Shown here: positions 48,992 to 57,880 of the stretch, piece by piece
Layout: every line of letters begins with the position of its first letter
Position numbering within the stretch: position 1 is the stretch's first letter
DNA from: Deinococci bacterium
Lineage (GTDB): Bacteria; Deinococcota; Deinococci; Deinococcales; Trueperaceae
DNA length: 64,000 nt
Reading direction: 5' to 3'
Assembly: GCA_030149325.1 (NCBI GenBank)
Contig: JASBRS010000040.1
Coordinates: forward strand, 1 to 64,000
Program-made: the position numbers and the translations under genes
The notes under the pieces: generated by a model
The model's input: only the letters and a program-made list of their open reading frames with translations
What the model was told of the DNA's origin: nothing
Databases searched by the model: none

Positions 48992-49654
48992 TCAGCCGGC
49001 CGCGGCCGCGCGCAGCTCGGCGATGGTCTCGGCGACCGAGCCGTGCCCGCCGAACACCGCGCTGCCGGCCACCAGGATGTCGGCGCCCGCCGCCACTGCG
49101 GGCCCGGCCGTGGCGCGGCCGATGCCGCCGTCGACCTCGATGCGGCAGTCGGGGCGGAGCTCGTCGCGCAGGCGCCGCACGCGGGCGATGCGCTCGAGGC
49201 TGCCCTCGATGAAGGTCTGCCCGCCGAAGCCCGGGTTCACGGTCATCAGCAGCACCAGATCGAGGTAGGGGAGTGCGTCCTGGAGCACGTCCAGCGGGGT
49301 CAGCGGGTTGAGGGCGAGGCCCACCCGGACCCCCGTCTCGCGCACCTGCTGGAGCAGACGGTGGAGGTGGGGGGCCACCTCGGCGTGCACCGTGATGCCG
49401 TCGGCCCCTGCCTCGGCGAAGGCGTCGACGAACGCCTCGGGGCGCTCGATCATGAGGTGGACGTCGAGCGGCAGGGTGGTCACGCGCCGCGCCGCCGCCA
49501 CCACCACCGGTCCCATCGTCAGGTTGGGGACGAAGTGGCCGTCCATCACGTCGATGTGGATCAGATCGGCGCCGCCGGCCTCGGCCGCGCGGATGGCCCC
49601 GCCGAGGTCGGCGAAGTCGGCGGCCAGGATCGAAGGGGCGACCTGTACGTTCAC
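48992..49654 (-). CDS. rpe: Ribulose-phosphate 3-epimerase
   Basis: Interconverts ribulose 5-phosphate and xylulose 5-phosphate in the pentose phosphate pathway, directly after the Gnd reaction. The 220-residue barrel has the metal histidine and Asp in HIDVMDGHFVPN, DVHLMIE, MTVNPGFGGQ and IEVDGGI. The GTG lies 7 bases after a TATACT box. The promoter sits directly beside a strong hairpin that ends gabT. Confidence 0.97.
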   Translation of the reverse strand: MNVQVAPSILAADFADLGGAIRAAEAGGADLIHIDVMDGHFVPNLTMGPVVVAAARRVTTLPLDVHLMIERPEAFVDAFAEAGADGITVHAEVAPHLHRLLQQVRETGVRVGLALNPLTPLDVLQDALPYLDLVLLMTVNPGFGGQTFIEGSLERIARVRRLRDELRPDCRIEVDGGIGRATAGPAVAAGADILVAGSAVFGGHGSVAETIAELRAAAAG

Positions 49655-49671
49655 GCCGGGGAGTATAGCAA

Positions 49672-49709
49672 GCGCGCTTCCGGCTGCGGAGCGGCAGCCG
49701 GAAGCGCGC
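49672..49709 (-). terminator. Long hairpin terminator of gabT
   Basis: A perfect 16-bp stem (arms GCGCGCTTCCGGCTGC and its complement) with a GGAGCG loop, 15 bases past the gabT stop and 4 bases before the rpe -10 box. It should insulate rpe from read-through. Confidence 0.75.
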
Positions 49710-49724
49710 GATGGAGCAACGTCG

Positions 49725-51041
49725 TCAGGCGACCGTGGCGACCGGCTCGAGCACCGCCCGGACGGAGCGCTCCAGCAGCTCCAGGCCCTCGTCGAGCTCG
49801 GCGTCGCTGAGCTTCAGCGGCGGCAGCAGGCGGATCACGTTGCCGTAGGTGCCGGTGGGCAGCAGCATCAGCCCCTGCTCGCGGGCGTGCGCCACGATGG
49901 CGGACACGGCGGCCGCATTGGGCTCCCGCGTACCCGCCTCGACGAACTCGATGCCGATCATGGCGCCGCGGCCGCGGACCTCGCCGATGGCGGGGAACTC
50001 GCGCTGGAGTGCGCCGAGCCGTTCGAAGGCGCGCTCACCGATGGTGCGGGCGCGCTCGAGCAGCCCCTCCTCCTCGATGACGTCGAGCGTCGCCAGGGCG
50101 GCGGCGCAGCTCACCGGGTTGCCACCGAAGGTCGAGCCCAGCATGCCGGGACCGATGGCGTCCATGATGCTGGCCTTGCCGATCACGGCGGAGAGCGGGA
50201 AGCCCGACGACAGCGCCTTGGCGCTGGTCACCAGGTCGGGCTCGAGGCCGTAGGCGTCGACCGCCCACATGGTGCCGGTACGACCGATGCCGGCCTGCAC
50301 CTCGTCGTCGATCCACAGCGCGCCGATCTCGTCGGCGTAGGCGCGCAACCCTGCCAGGAAGCTGCGCGGCGCGGGGATGAACCCACCCTCGCCGGCCACC
50401 GGCTCGACGATGAAGGCCGCCACCTCGGACTCGCCGATGGTGGTCTTGACCTGGTCGCGGAGCGCATTCAGGGTACGGGCGCCGACCTCCTCGGGATCGT
50501 CGAGACCCCAGGGGTTGCGGAAGGCGTAGGGGTAGGCCGCACGGTAGACCTCGCTGGCCCGAGGCGCGAAGCCCGCCTTGTAGGGAACGGCCTTGGCCGT
50601 CAGCGACATGGCCATGTGGGTGCGGCCGTGGAAGGCGTGGGTGAACGCCACGATGCCGGCCCGACCGGTGTAGGCGCGGGCGATCTTGACGGCGTTCTCC
50701 ACGGCCTCGGCGCCCGAGTTGACGAGGAAGGTGCGCTTGGGGCTGTCGCCGGGTGCCAGGGCGTTGAGGCGCTCGGCCAGGGCGATGTAGCTCTCGTGCA
50801 TGGCCACGGCGAAGCAAAGGTGCTGGAACGACGCCGCCTGCTCCTGCACCGCCGCGATCACCTTGGGGTGCGAGTGGCCGACGTTCATGACCGCGATCCC
50901 CACCGAGAAGTCGAGGTAGCGCCGACCGTCGGCGTCCCAGACGTAGGCGCCCTCCGCCCTCACGGGGTAGAAGGGGTGGGTGCTGTAGGCGGCGGGCGCG
51001 ACGGCGTCGCGTCGCCGCTGGGCGAGGCTGGCGTTGCTCAT
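49725..51041 (-). CDS. gabT: Class III aminotransferase, GABA aminotransferase-like
   Basis: A 438-residue PLP enzyme. Features are FLVNSGAEAVENAVKIAR (cofactor phosphate loop), HAFHGRTHMAMSLT, WIDDEVQAGIGRTG (Asp on the pyridine) and SAKALSSGFPLS with the Schiff-base Lys. It matches 4-aminobutyrate/omega-amino aminotransferases best; ornithine or acetylornithine cannot be fully excluded. AAGGAGGA precedes the ATG at 51041. A palindrome that may be an operator lies about 50 bases upstream. No succinate-semialdehyde dehydrogenase is nearby. Confidence 0.87.
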   Translation of the reverse strand: MSNASLAQRRRDAVAPAAYSTHPFYPVRAEGAYVWDADGRRYLDFSVGIAVMNVGHSHPKVIAAVQEQAASFQHLCFAVAMHESYIALAERLNALAPGDSPKRTFLVNSGAEAVENAVKIARAYTGRAGIVAFTHAFHGRTHMAMSLTAKAVPYKAGFAPRASEVYRAAYPYAFRNPWGLDDPEEVGARTLNALRDQVKTTIGESEVAAFIVEPVAGEGGFIPAPRSFLAGLRAYADEIGALWIDDEVQAGIGRTGTMWAVDAYGLEPDLVTSAKALSSGFPLSAVIGKASIMDAIGPGMLGSTFGGNPVSCAAALATLDVIEEEGLLERARTIGERAFERLGALQREFPAIGEVRGRGAMIGIEFVEAGTREPNAAAVSAIVAHAREQGLMLLPTGTYGNVIRLLPPLKLSDAELDEGLELLERSVRAVLEPVATVA

Positions 51042-51089
51042 GGGCGTCCTCCTTCGACCGGGTGAGCTTCGATTCGTTCGGGGATGGCT

Positions 51090-51111
51090 TAGGAAACCTA
51101 CGATCCGTAGG
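51090..51111. promoter_or_regulatory. Palindromic operator candidate upstream of gabT
   Basis: CCTACG-ATC-CGTAGG (51097-51111) is an exact 6-bp inverted repeat; a second one (TAGG-AAA-CCTA, 51090-51100) overlaps it. On the minus strand the overlap includes TAGGTT, a possible -10 of gabT, so a repressor is plausible. Confidence 0.4.
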
Positions 51112-51165
51112 TGACCGCAGCGGACCACGCTCGCTTCCTAGGCGTCGCGTGCATATCCTCAGCGC

Positions 51166-52059
51166 ATGCTATCACCCGGCGGAGGCGCCGTGAACCCCCT
51201 ACACCACGGCACACCGGCCCGCCGGGGCTCCCGTCGGCAGCGCCCCGCCGTAGCATGGGTCGTGATCCCTGGAACGTCCGGCCCCGACGACGCGCGCGCC
51301 CGTGTGGCGGTGAAGGCGACGTCGCCGTCGCTGCTCGCTGCGGCCGAGGCGCTCGCCGCGAAGCTCGGGCTGAGGTGCGTGGTCAAGGGCGACGAGCCCG
51401 TCGAGGCGTGGCTCGAGCTGGGGGAGGAGGGGCTGAGCCTGCGGGCCGCCGGCGGCCCGGCCGTCACCGTGACGCCCCGCGCTGCGGTGCAGCGGCCGCC
51501 GGGTGGACGCGACCTGCTGCGGCGCGCGGTGGGGCGCGTGTCGCCGGACGCCTGGGTGGCAGACGCCACCGCCGGCCTGGGCGTCGACGCCTTCCACCTG
51601 GCCAGCCACGGACTGCGGGTGGTGCTGATCGAGCGCTCGCCGTTGGCGGCGGCGCTCCTCGAGGACGGTCTGGAGCGGGCCCGGTCGGGCCGGGAGGGGC
51701 CCGACGCGCGCCGTGCCGCGGAGCGCATGCGCCTGCTGCAGGGCGACGCCCGCCGTCTGCTCCCCGAGCTCGAGCCCGCGCCCGAGGTGGTGGTGCTCGA
51801 CCCCATGTACCCCCGCAGCGGCAAGCGCGCCCGCCCCGGCAAGGGGATGGCGCTGTTCCGCGAGCTGGTGGGGGAGGACGCCGACGCCGCCGGACTGCTC
51901 GAGGTCGCGCGCGCGGTGGCGCTCCGGCGGGTGGCGGTCAAGCGCCCGTTGCGTGCGCCCCCGCTGGGGGCCGATGCCGGCGGGGCGGCACCGAGCGGCA
52001 GCGTGGTGGGTACCACCACCCGCTTCGACCTCTACGCGGGTCGCGGCCGCACCACCTAG
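51166..52059 (+). CDS. rsmJ: RsmJ-like 16S rRNA (guanine-N2) methyltransferase
   Basis: A 297-residue SAM-dependent methyltransferase. It shows the RsmJ blocks DATAGLGVDAFHLASHG, ERSPLAAALLEDGLERA, the catalytic VVLDPMYPRSGKRARPGKGM and the end motif GTTTRFDLYAG. In E. coli RsmJ modifies G1516 of 16S rRNA. The start is open: ATG 51166 is 6 bases after TATCCT, but residues 1-32 look unlike the family, and GTG 51262 is 5 bases after TAGCAT. The shorter form (265 residues) may be the real one. Family assignment is strong for the C-terminal half. Confidence 0.8.
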   Translation: MLSPGGGAVNPLHHGTPARRGSRRQRPAVAWVVIPGTSGPDDARARVAVKATSPSLLAAAEALAAKLGLRCVVKGDEPVEAWLELGEEGLSLRAAGGPAVTVTPRAAVQRPPGGRDLLRRAVGRVSPDAWVADATAGLGVDAFHLASHGLRVVLIERSPLAAALLEDGLERARSGREGPDARRAAERMRLLQGDARRLLPELEPAPEVVVLDPMYPRSGKRARPGKGMALFRELVGEDADAAGLLEVARAVALRRVAVKRPLRAPPLGADAGGAAPSGSVVGTTTRFDLYAGRGRTT

Positions 52060-52111
52060 ACTGGACCTCGGCGGTCGCGGCACGCTCGCGGTCGCTGGAA
52101 GCGAGGTAGGC

Positions 52112-52939
52112 ATGGCATCGGTGGAGCGTGTGGCCGTGCTCGGCGCCGGCACCATGGGGGGCGGCATCGCCACCCTGCTGCTGGCCAGCGGCCTGGAGGT
52201 GGCGGTGTACGACGTGGTGGCGGAGGCGCGCGAGCGCGCTGCCGCCCGCATCGCCAAGCGCAACGAGCCCGAGGCGGTCGAGCGCCGCTTGCGGCTCACC
52301 GGAGACCTGGGCGAGGCGGTGCACGACGCCGACTTCGTGATCGAGGCGGCGCCGGAGCAGCTCGAGCTCAAGCGCAGCCTGTTCGCCGACCTGGACCGCC
52401 TGGCACCGCCGTCGGCGGTGCTCGCCAGCAACACCAGCGAGCTCTCGGTGACGGCCATCGCGGCCGCCACCCAGCGTCCCGACCGGGTGGTCGGCATGCA
52501 CTGGTTCAACCCGCCCGAGCGCATGGCCCTGGTGGAGCTCGTGCGGGCGGTGCAGACCTCCGAGGCCACCCTGGAGCAGACCCGCGCGCTGGCCGAGCGC
52601 TGCGGCAAGACCACCGTCACGGTGGCCGACCGTCAGGGCTTCGTGACCACGCGCGCCGTGGCCGCGCTGTTGCTGGAGGGCGTGCGCATGCTCGAGGAGG
52701 GGGTCGCGAGCGCGGAGGACATCGACGCCGCGGTGAGGCTGGGGCTCAACCACCCCATGGGACCGCTGGAGCTGTCGGACTACATCGGGCTCGACACCAT
52801 GCTGCTCATCGCCGAGTCGATGACCGAGGCGCTGGGGGAGCGCTTCCGTCCTCCCCAGCGGTTGCGCAAGCTGGTCGAGGCGGGCCGGCTGGGGCGCAAG
52901 ACCGGCCAGGGCTTCTACGACTACCGCGACGGCGGCTGA
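52112..52939 (+). CDS. 3-hydroxyacyl-CoA dehydrogenase
   Basis: A 275-residue NAD-dependent enzyme of beta-oxidation or butyrate metabolism. N-terminal Rossmann domain with VLGAGTMGGGIA, the catalytic His in GMHWFNPPERM (the Glu follows) and the C-terminal helical domain with LGLNHPMGPLELSDYIGLD. It is short and free-standing like HbdH/PaaH, not the fused FadB type. GAGGTAGGC precedes the ATG. TAGACT overlaps the stop codon of the methyltransferase gene 49 bases upstream and may be its promoter. Confidence 0.94.
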   Translation: MASVERVAVLGAGTMGGGIATLLLASGLEVAVYDVVAEARERAAARIAKRNEPEAVERRLRLTGDLGEAVHDADFVIEAAPEQLELKRSLFADLDRLAPPSAVLASNTSELSVTAIAAATQRPDRVVGMHWFNPPERMALVELVRAVQTSEATLEQTRALAERCGKTTVTVADRQGFVTTRAVAALLLEGVRMLEEGVASAEDIDAAVRLGLNHPMGPLELSDYIGLDTMLLIAESMTEALGERFRPPQRLRKLVEAGRLGRKTGQGFYDYRDGG

Positions 52940-52964
52940 CGGACGGGAGCGTCGAGCAGAGAGA

Positions 52965-52986
52965 ACGCCTCCCGTGAGGGAGGCGT
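52965..52986. terminator. Bidirectional hairpin between the dehydrogenase gene and tRNA-Gln
   Basis: A 9-bp perfect stem ACGCCTCCC / GGGAGGCGT with a GTGA loop, between the end of the plus-strand dehydrogenase gene and the 3' end of the minus-strand tRNA. Confidence 0.7.
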
Positions 52987-52988
52987 CG

Positions 52989-53062
52989 TGGCTGGCCCAC
53001 AGGGATTCGAACCCCGACCGACCGGACCAAAACCGGTTGTCCTGCCATTAGACGATGGGCCA
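52989..53062 (-). tRNA. tRNA-Gln (anticodon TTG)
   Basis: 74 bases including an encoded CCA end. Acceptor TGGCCCA pairs with TGGGCCA, the anticodon stem is ACCGG/CCGGT around loop TTTTGGT (anticodon TTG), and the T arm has GGTTCGAATCC. It lies 133 bases downstream of a near-identical copy with a different anticodon and has its own promoter. Confidence 0.97.
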
Positions 53063-53098
53063 CCGCGCCGATCCGGCGTGGCGTGCCGGGCAAGGCAG

Positions 53099-53127
53099 AG
53101 TGTATCCGCGGAGCCCAGGAGTGTCAA
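53099..53127 (-). promoter_or_regulatory. Promoter of tRNA-Gln(TTG)
   Basis: Minus-strand TTGACA (53122-53127), 17-bp spacer, TACACT (53099-53104), starting about 30 bases before the mature tRNA. The best consensus promoter in the window. Confidence 0.75.
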
Positions 53128-53195
53128 GGAGAACCGTCGTAGACGGCGTTCGTTGGGATGTCACAGGGCGGTAGCCAACCGCCGGGAGAAGAAAA

Positions 53196-53269
53196 TGGCT
53201 GGCCCACAGGGATTCGAACCCCGACCGACCGGACCAGAACCGGTTGTCCTGCCATTAGACGATGGGCCA
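53196..53269 (-). tRNA. tRNA-Gln (anticodon CTG)
   Basis: 74 bases with encoded CCA. It differs from the copy at 52989 only in the first anticodon base (CTG instead of TTG), so one appears to be a recent duplicate of the other. Confidence 0.97.
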
Positions 53270-53283
53270 GCGGGACGAACCCG

Positions 53284-53313
53284 AGTGTATGGAAAGCGCG
53301 GCCGTCCCGTCAA
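53284..53313 (-). promoter_or_regulatory. Promoter of tRNA-Gln(CTG)
   Basis: Minus-strand TTGACG (53308-53313), 18-bp spacer, TACACT (53284-53289), about 15 bases before the mature tRNA. Confidence 0.65.
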
Positions 53314-53362
53314 GGTCCGGCGCACCCGACCCCTTCCGGCGACGCCCCCGGGGCTGGTAGGG

Positions 53363-53368
53363 TATACT
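53363..53368 (+). promoter_or_regulatory. -10 box of tRNA-Ser
   Basis: TATACT about 66 bases before the tRNA-Ser 5' end; no good -35 hexamer is visible. Confidence 0.4.
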
Positions 53369-53434
53369 CTCGACGCTCCGAGGCCGGAGCGGACCGCCCC
53401 TGGGGCGGCCCACCGACCGGCCGGCACGACGCCC

Positions 53435-53525
<91 letters not shown>

Positions 53526-53528
53526 ATC

Positions 53529-53552
53529 GGGCCGTTCCGTCAGGAACGGCCC
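53529..53552 (+). terminator. Terminator of tRNA-Ser
   Basis: A perfect 10-bp stem GGGCCGTTCC / GGAACGGCCC with loop GTCA, beginning 3 bases after the tRNA and followed by only two T. Confidence 0.75.
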
Positions 53553-53611
53553 TTCGCGTGCCGCCAAGGCGCAGCTCGGTTCGCTGCCACGGCGCAGGAC
53601 AGGAGTGAGCC

Positions 53612-54238
53612 ATGCCCGTGACCGTCGTCGATCATCCGCTGATCCAACACAAGCTGTCCGTCCTCCGGGACCGTGACACCAACGTCCGCGACTTCCGTGC
53701 GCTGGCGACCGAGATCACCATGCTGATGGCCTTCGAGGCGCTGCGCGACCTGCCGCTGGAGGACGCCGTGGTCCAGACGCCGGTGGCGCCGGCGCACGTC
53801 AAGCGACTGGCGGGCAAGAAGCTGGCGCTGGTGGGCATCCTGCGGGCCGGGCTGGTGATGGTGGACGGCATCCTGGGCCTGGTGCCCAACGCGCGCGTCG
53901 GCCACATCGGGCTCTACCGCGACCCGGCCACGCTGAAGCCCGTCGAGTACTACACCAAGCTCCCCAGCGACATCGCCGAGCGCCACGTGTTCCTGCTCGA
54001 CCCCATGCTCGCCACCGGCGGCAGCGCCGCCAAGGCGGTGACGGTGCTCCAGGAGCACGGTGCCTCGTCGATCAAGCTGCTCTGCATCATCGGCGCGCCG
54101 GAGGGCATCGAGGTGGTCCAGACGGCCCACCCCGATCTCGACATCATCCTCGCGGCGCGCGACGAGCGGCTCGACGAGCACGGCTACATCGTGCCGGGCC
54201 TGGGCGACGCCGGCGACCGCATCTACGGCACGCGATGA
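53612..54238 (+). CDS. upp: Uracil phosphoribosyltransferase
   Basis: Salvages uracil to UMP with PRPP. A 208-residue protein of standard length with [13 protein letters not shown] at the start, the uracil loop [12 protein letters not shown], the PRPP-binding [12 protein letters not shown], and the end motif [16 protein letters not shown]. Probably a single-gene unit; AGGAGTGAGCC before the ATG contains a Shine-Dalgarno-like GGAG. Confidence 0.98.
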   Translation: MPVTVVDHPLIQHKLSVLRDRDTNVRDFRALATEITMLMAFEALRDLPLEDAVVQTPVAPAHVKRLAGKKLALVGILRAGLVMVDGILGLVPNARVGHIGLYRDPATLKPVEYYTKLPSDIAERHVFLLDPMLATGGSAAKAVTVLQEHGASSIKLLCIIGAPEGIEVVQTAHPDLDIILAARDERLDEHGYIVPGLGDAGDRIYGTR

Positions 54239-54320
54239 CGTCTGGGTCGTGGCCCGCGGCGGTCTCCCGGTCGTCTCGCCTGCCATGCTGGGCCTTCCCG
54301 CCGCGGCCTAGAATGGTGCC

Positions 54321-55427
54321 GTGAGCCCCACCCTCATCGCATCGTTGCCGGGCGCTTCACTGGCCTTCTTCACCGCCCTGGTGGCGGTGGGCTGGTTCGT
54401 TCCGCGGGTGCGCCGCTTCGCCCTGCGCATCCACGCCGTCCAGGAGGGCGGCGGCTCGCACGGCAAGGGCGTGCGGATGCACGTCGGCGCGGTGCCCAAC
54501 ATCGGCGGCATCGCCATCCTGGGCGGCTTCCTGCTGGCCGTGCTGGTGGGCAGCCTGGTGGCGCCCGCGCTCATCGACCCCTACCGCGTGCAGCTCCTGG
54601 CCATCGGCCTGGGGGCCGCCCTCATGGCGCTGGTGGGCTTCATCGACGACATGTGGGAGGTGCCGCCGGCCATGCGCCTGGCGTCGCAGTTCGTGGCGGC
54701 CGGCATCCTGGTCGTCAACGGCGTCAGCATCGGCTTCGTCACCAACTACTTCGGGCCCAGCACCTACCTGTTCGTGCCCGAGCTGGTGTCGGTGCTGGGA
54801 ACGCTGCTGTGGGTGGTCGGCTTCACCAACGCCTTCAACTTCATCGACGGCCTCGACGGCCTGTCGTCGGGCATCGCCGCCATCTCCAGCATGAGCCTGC
54901 TGGCGGTGGCGCTGCAGTTCCCGGAACGCGGCGCGGCGGTGCTGCTGCTGGCGGCGCTGGCGGGCTCGGCGCTGGGCTTCCTGCGCCACAACTTCAGCCC
55001 CGCCAAGATCATCATGGGCGATTCCGGCGCCTACCTGCTGGGCTACGTGCTGGCGGCGGTGAGCGTGCTGGGCGCGCTCAAGGTGACGGCGGCGGTGGCG
55101 GTGGTGGCGCCCATCCTGGTGCTGGCCCTGCCGGTGGTCAACATCACCCAGGTGACGGTGCGCCGGCTACGGCGCGGCTCCAGCCCCGCCGAGGCCTCCA
55201 ACGACCACATCCACGACCTGCTGCGTGCCCGCTCGGGCTCCAAGCGCGGGACCGTGATCCTGCTGTGGATCGCCACCCTGGCGCTGGGGCTGGTGGGCAT
55301 GATGCTGTCCAACACCCCGCCGGTCCTGACGCTGTTGACGCTGCTGGTGACGGTGGTGATGATCGGCGGCGTGTCGCTCCTGCGGCTGGCCGAGGTGCGG
55401 CGCGAGCGCCAGGGCGTGCTGCCGTGA
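54321..55427 (+). CDS. WecA/TagO-like undecaprenyl-phosphate GlcNAc-1-phosphate transferase
   Basis: A 368-residue membrane enzyme with about eleven helices of the polyprenyl-phosphate sugar-1-phosphate transferase family. It shows [19 protein letters not shown] (metal Asp pair), the NFIDGLDGL loop, [13 protein letters not shown] and a cytoplasmic [14 protein letters not shown] segment. The last, together with the next gene wecB, favours UDP-GlcNAc as substrate for a surface polymer rather than MraY of peptidoglycan. The GTG start is 6 bases after TAGAAT. Its stop overlaps the wecB start. Confidence 0.9.
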   Translation: MSPTLIASLPGASLAFFTALVAVGWFVPRVRRFALRIHAVQEGGGSHGKGVRMHVGAVPNIGGIAILGGFLLAVLVGSLVAPALIDPYRVQLLAIGLGAALMALVGFIDDMWEVPPAMRLASQFVAAGILVVNGVSIGFVTNYFGPSTYLFVPELVSVLGTLLWVVGFTNAFNFIDGLDGLSSGIAAISSMSLLAVALQFPERGAAVLLLAALAGSALGFLRHNFSPAKIIMGDSGAYLLGYVLAAVSVLGALKVTAAVAVVAPILVLALPVVNITQVTVRRLRRGSSPAEASNDHIHDLLRARSGSKRGTVILLWIATLALGLVGMMLSNTPPVLTLLTLLVTVVMIGGVSLLRLAEVRRERQGVLP

Positions 55428-56587
55428 GCGACGGCTCGGCCGCACGCGTGTGCGTGGCCTTCGGCACCCGCCCGGAGGCGCACAAGATGGCACCGGTGGT
55501 GCGGGCGCTGGAGGCCGCCCCGGGGCTCGAGCCCGTGACCCTGGTCACCGGCCAGCACCGTGAGCAGCTCGACGACTCGCTGCGCATCTTCGGCATCACG
55601 CCGGTCGCCGACCTGGCGGTGATGACCGAACGGCAGACGCTGCCGGAGCTCACCGCCCGCATCGTGCCGGCGGCGGCCACGCGGCTGCGCGAGCTCGCCC
55701 CCGACTACGTGCTGGTGCACGGCGACACCCTCACCACCTTCGCGGTGGCGCTGGCCGCCTTCTTCGAGGGCCTGCCGGTCGCGCACGTCGAGGCGGGGTT
55801 GCGTTCGCACGACCTCGCCCAACCCTTCCCCGAGGAGGCGAACCGGCGGCTCACCGACGTCCTCACCGACCTCGACCTGCCGCCCACCGAGCTGGCGCGC
55901 CGCCACCTGCTGGCCGAAGGCAAGTCGCCCGACGCCATGGTCGTCACGGGCAACACCGCCGTCGACGCCGTGCGCATGGCCCGCCCGCAGGCGGCGTTGC
56001 CGCGGCCCCTGCCCGACGGTCCGGTGGTGGCGGTGACGATGCACCGGCGCGAGAACCTGCCGGTGATGGCCGAGCTGGCCCAGGCCCTGGCGCGGGTGGC
56101 CCGCGACCACCCCGAACGCACCTTCGTCTACCCGGTCCACCTCAATCCGGCGGTGCGCGAGGCGGTGCGGCCCGCTCTGGCGGCCCTCCCCAACGTGCTG
56201 CTGGAGGAGCCCTGGGACTACCTGGGGATGCTGGCGCTGCTCGACCGCAGCGAGCTGATCGTGACCGACTCGGGCGGCATCCAGGAGGAGGGAGCCGCGC
56301 TGGGCGTGCCGGTGGCGGTGCTGCGCAACGTCACCGAACGCCCCGAGGGCGTCGACGCCGGCGTGCTGCGCCTGCTGGGGAACGACCCCCAGGAGGTCGA
56401 GCGGGGCCTACGGGAGCTGCTCGGCGACGGCGCCGCGCTCCAGGCGATGCGCGCCGCGCCCAACCCCTACGGCGACGGACGCGCCGGCGAACGCGTGGCG
56501 CAGGCGGTGGCGTGGCGCCTGGGGCTCGGCCCTCGCCCCGCCGACTGGCGCTTCGTGGCCGGGACCGGGGCCCGCGGCGATGGCTGA
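55424..56587 (+). CDS. wecB: UDP-N-acetylglucosamine 2-epimerase (non-hydrolysing)
   Basis: A 387-residue enzyme of the GT-B fold turning UDP-GlcNAc into UDP-ManNAc. Hallmarks are [49 protein letters not shown], and [17 protein letters not shown]. Coupled to the wecA-like gene through a GTGA overlap; together they start a ManNAc-containing glycan or linkage unit. Overlaps folP by eight bases, although folate synthesis is unrelated. Confidence 0.95.
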   Translation: MSDGSAARVCVAFGTRPEAHKMAPVVRALEAAPGLEPVTLVTGQHREQLDDSLRIFGITPVADLAVMTERQTLPELTARIVPAAATRLRELAPDYVLVHGDTLTTFAVALAAFFEGLPVAHVEAGLRSHDLAQPFPEEANRRLTDVLTDLDLPPTELARRHLLAEGKSPDAMVVTGNTAVDAVRMARPQAALPRPLPDGPVVAVTMHRRENLPVMAELAQALARVARDHPERTFVYPVHLNPAVREAVRPALAALPNVLLEEPWDYLGMLALLDRSELIVTDSGGIQEEGAALGVPVAVLRNVTERPEGVDAGVLRLLGNDPQEVERGLRELLGDGAALQAMRAAPNPYGDGRAGERVAQAVAWRLGLGPRPADWRFVAGTGARGDG

Positions 56588-57494
56588 GCCCCCCGCCTCC
56601 TGGTCCGGCATCGAGCACCGCCTGACGTTCACGCGCCCGACCCCGGGGGCCGAGCCGGAGGCCGCCGGCCGATGGCGCCTGCGCTGGCGTGGGCCCGCGC
56701 TCATGGGTGTGCTGAACGTGACCCCCGACAGCTTCAGCGACGGCGGGCGCCACCGCGACGCCAGCGCGGCCGTCGAGGCGGGGCTGGGGCTGTGGCGCGA
56801 GGGCGCCGCCTTCGTCGACGTCGGCGGCGAGTCGAGCCGGCCCGGCGCCGAGGGGGTGCCGGCCGCCGAGGAGCTGCGGCGCGTGCTGCCGGTGGTGGCG
56901 GGGCTGAGCGCCGCCGGCGTGAGCGTGAGCATCGACACCGTGAAGCCGGAGGTGGCGCGCGAGGCGCTGGCCGCCGGCGCCTGCCTGGTGAACGACATCC
57001 GCGGGCTCCGCGACGAAGCCATGCGGCGCGTCTGCGCCGAGGCGGGAGCCCCGGCGGTGCTCATGCACATGCAGGGCGAGCCCCGCAGCATGCAGCGCGC
57101 GCCCCACTACGACGACGTGGTCGACGAGGTCGAGGCGTTCCTGCTGGCGAACGCGCGACGCGCCCTGGACGAGGGGGTGCCGGCGGTGGCGATCGATCCC
57201 GGCGTGGGCTTCGGCAAGACGGTGGCGCACAACCTGGCGCTGCTGGCCGCGACCGCGCGCCTGGCAGGGCATGGCCTGCCCCTGCTGGTCGGGGCGTCGC
57301 GCAAGAGCATGATCGGCAAGCTGGTCGGGGAGCTCGGTCCCAGCGAGCGACTGCCCGGGACGCTGGCGCTGCACGTCTTCGCCGCCGAGCGCGGTGCTGC
57401 GCTGCTGCGGGTGCACGACGTGGCCGAGCACGCCCAGGCCCTGGCGGTGCGGGCCGCCCTGGCGGGCGCGGAGGGGGCCGAGGGGCATGGATAG
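56580..57494 (+). CDS. folP: Dihydropteroate synthase
   Basis: Joins 6-hydroxymethyl-dihydropterin diphosphate and p-aminobenzoate. The 304-residue barrel has [43 protein letters not shown] and GASRKSMIG; it is the sulfonamide target. About 35 residues precede the core, so a later start such as ATG 56704 is not excluded, but the overlap with wecB favours 56580. First of three folate genes in a row. Confidence 0.96.
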   Translation: MAEPPASWSGIEHRLTFTRPTPGAEPEAAGRWRLRWRGPALMGVLNVTPDSFSDGGRHRDASAAVEAGLGLWREGAAFVDVGGESSRPGAEGVPAAEELRRVLPVVAGLSAAGVSVSIDTVKPEVAREALAAGACLVNDIRGLRDEAMRRVCAEAGAPAVLMHMQGEPRSMQRAPHYDDVVDEVEAFLLANARRALDEGVPAVAIDPGVGFGKTVAHNLALLAATARLAGHGLPLLVGASRKSMIGKLVGELGPSERLPGTLALHVFAAERGAALLRVHDVAEHAQALAVRAALAGAEGAEGHG

Positions 57495-57840
57495 GATCGT
57501 CCTGGAGGGGCTGGAGTTCCACGGCTACCACGGCGTCTTCGAGGAGGAATCGAAGATGGGCGCGCGCTTCGTGGTCGACGTGGAGCTGCGGCTCAGCCTG
57601 CCCGAGCGCGACAGCCTGCGGCAGACCGTCGACTACAGCCAGGTCTACGAGCTGGTCAGGGGCGAGGTCACGGAGAAGCGCTACAAGCTCATCGAGGCGC
57701 TGGCCGCCAAGATCGCGCGTGCCCTGCTGGCCTCCGAACCGCGGGTGGAGGGCGTGACGGTGCGGGTTCACAAGCCCCACGCCCCGCTCCCCGGGGTGGT
57801 GCGCGACGTCTACGTGGAGGTCCACCGCGAGCGCGCCTGA
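57487..57840 (+). CDS. folB: Dihydroneopterin aldolase
   Basis: A 117-residue protein of the tunnelling fold: the first motif LEFHGYHGVFEEE has the catalytic region, and Lys near KPHAPLPG is the active lysine. It cleaves dihydroneopterin to glycolaldehyde and the 6-hydroxymethyl pterin. Overlaps folP by eight bases. Confidence 0.96.
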   Translation: MDRIVLEGLEFHGYHGVFEEESKMGARFVVDVELRLSLPERDSLRQTVDYSQVYELVRGEVTEKRYKLIEALAAKIARALLASEPRVEGVTVRVHKPHAPLPGVVRDVYVEVHRERA

Positions 57841-57880
57841 CGCCGAACGGGGGGAGGAGGGCGCGGCCGACATCGCCCTG

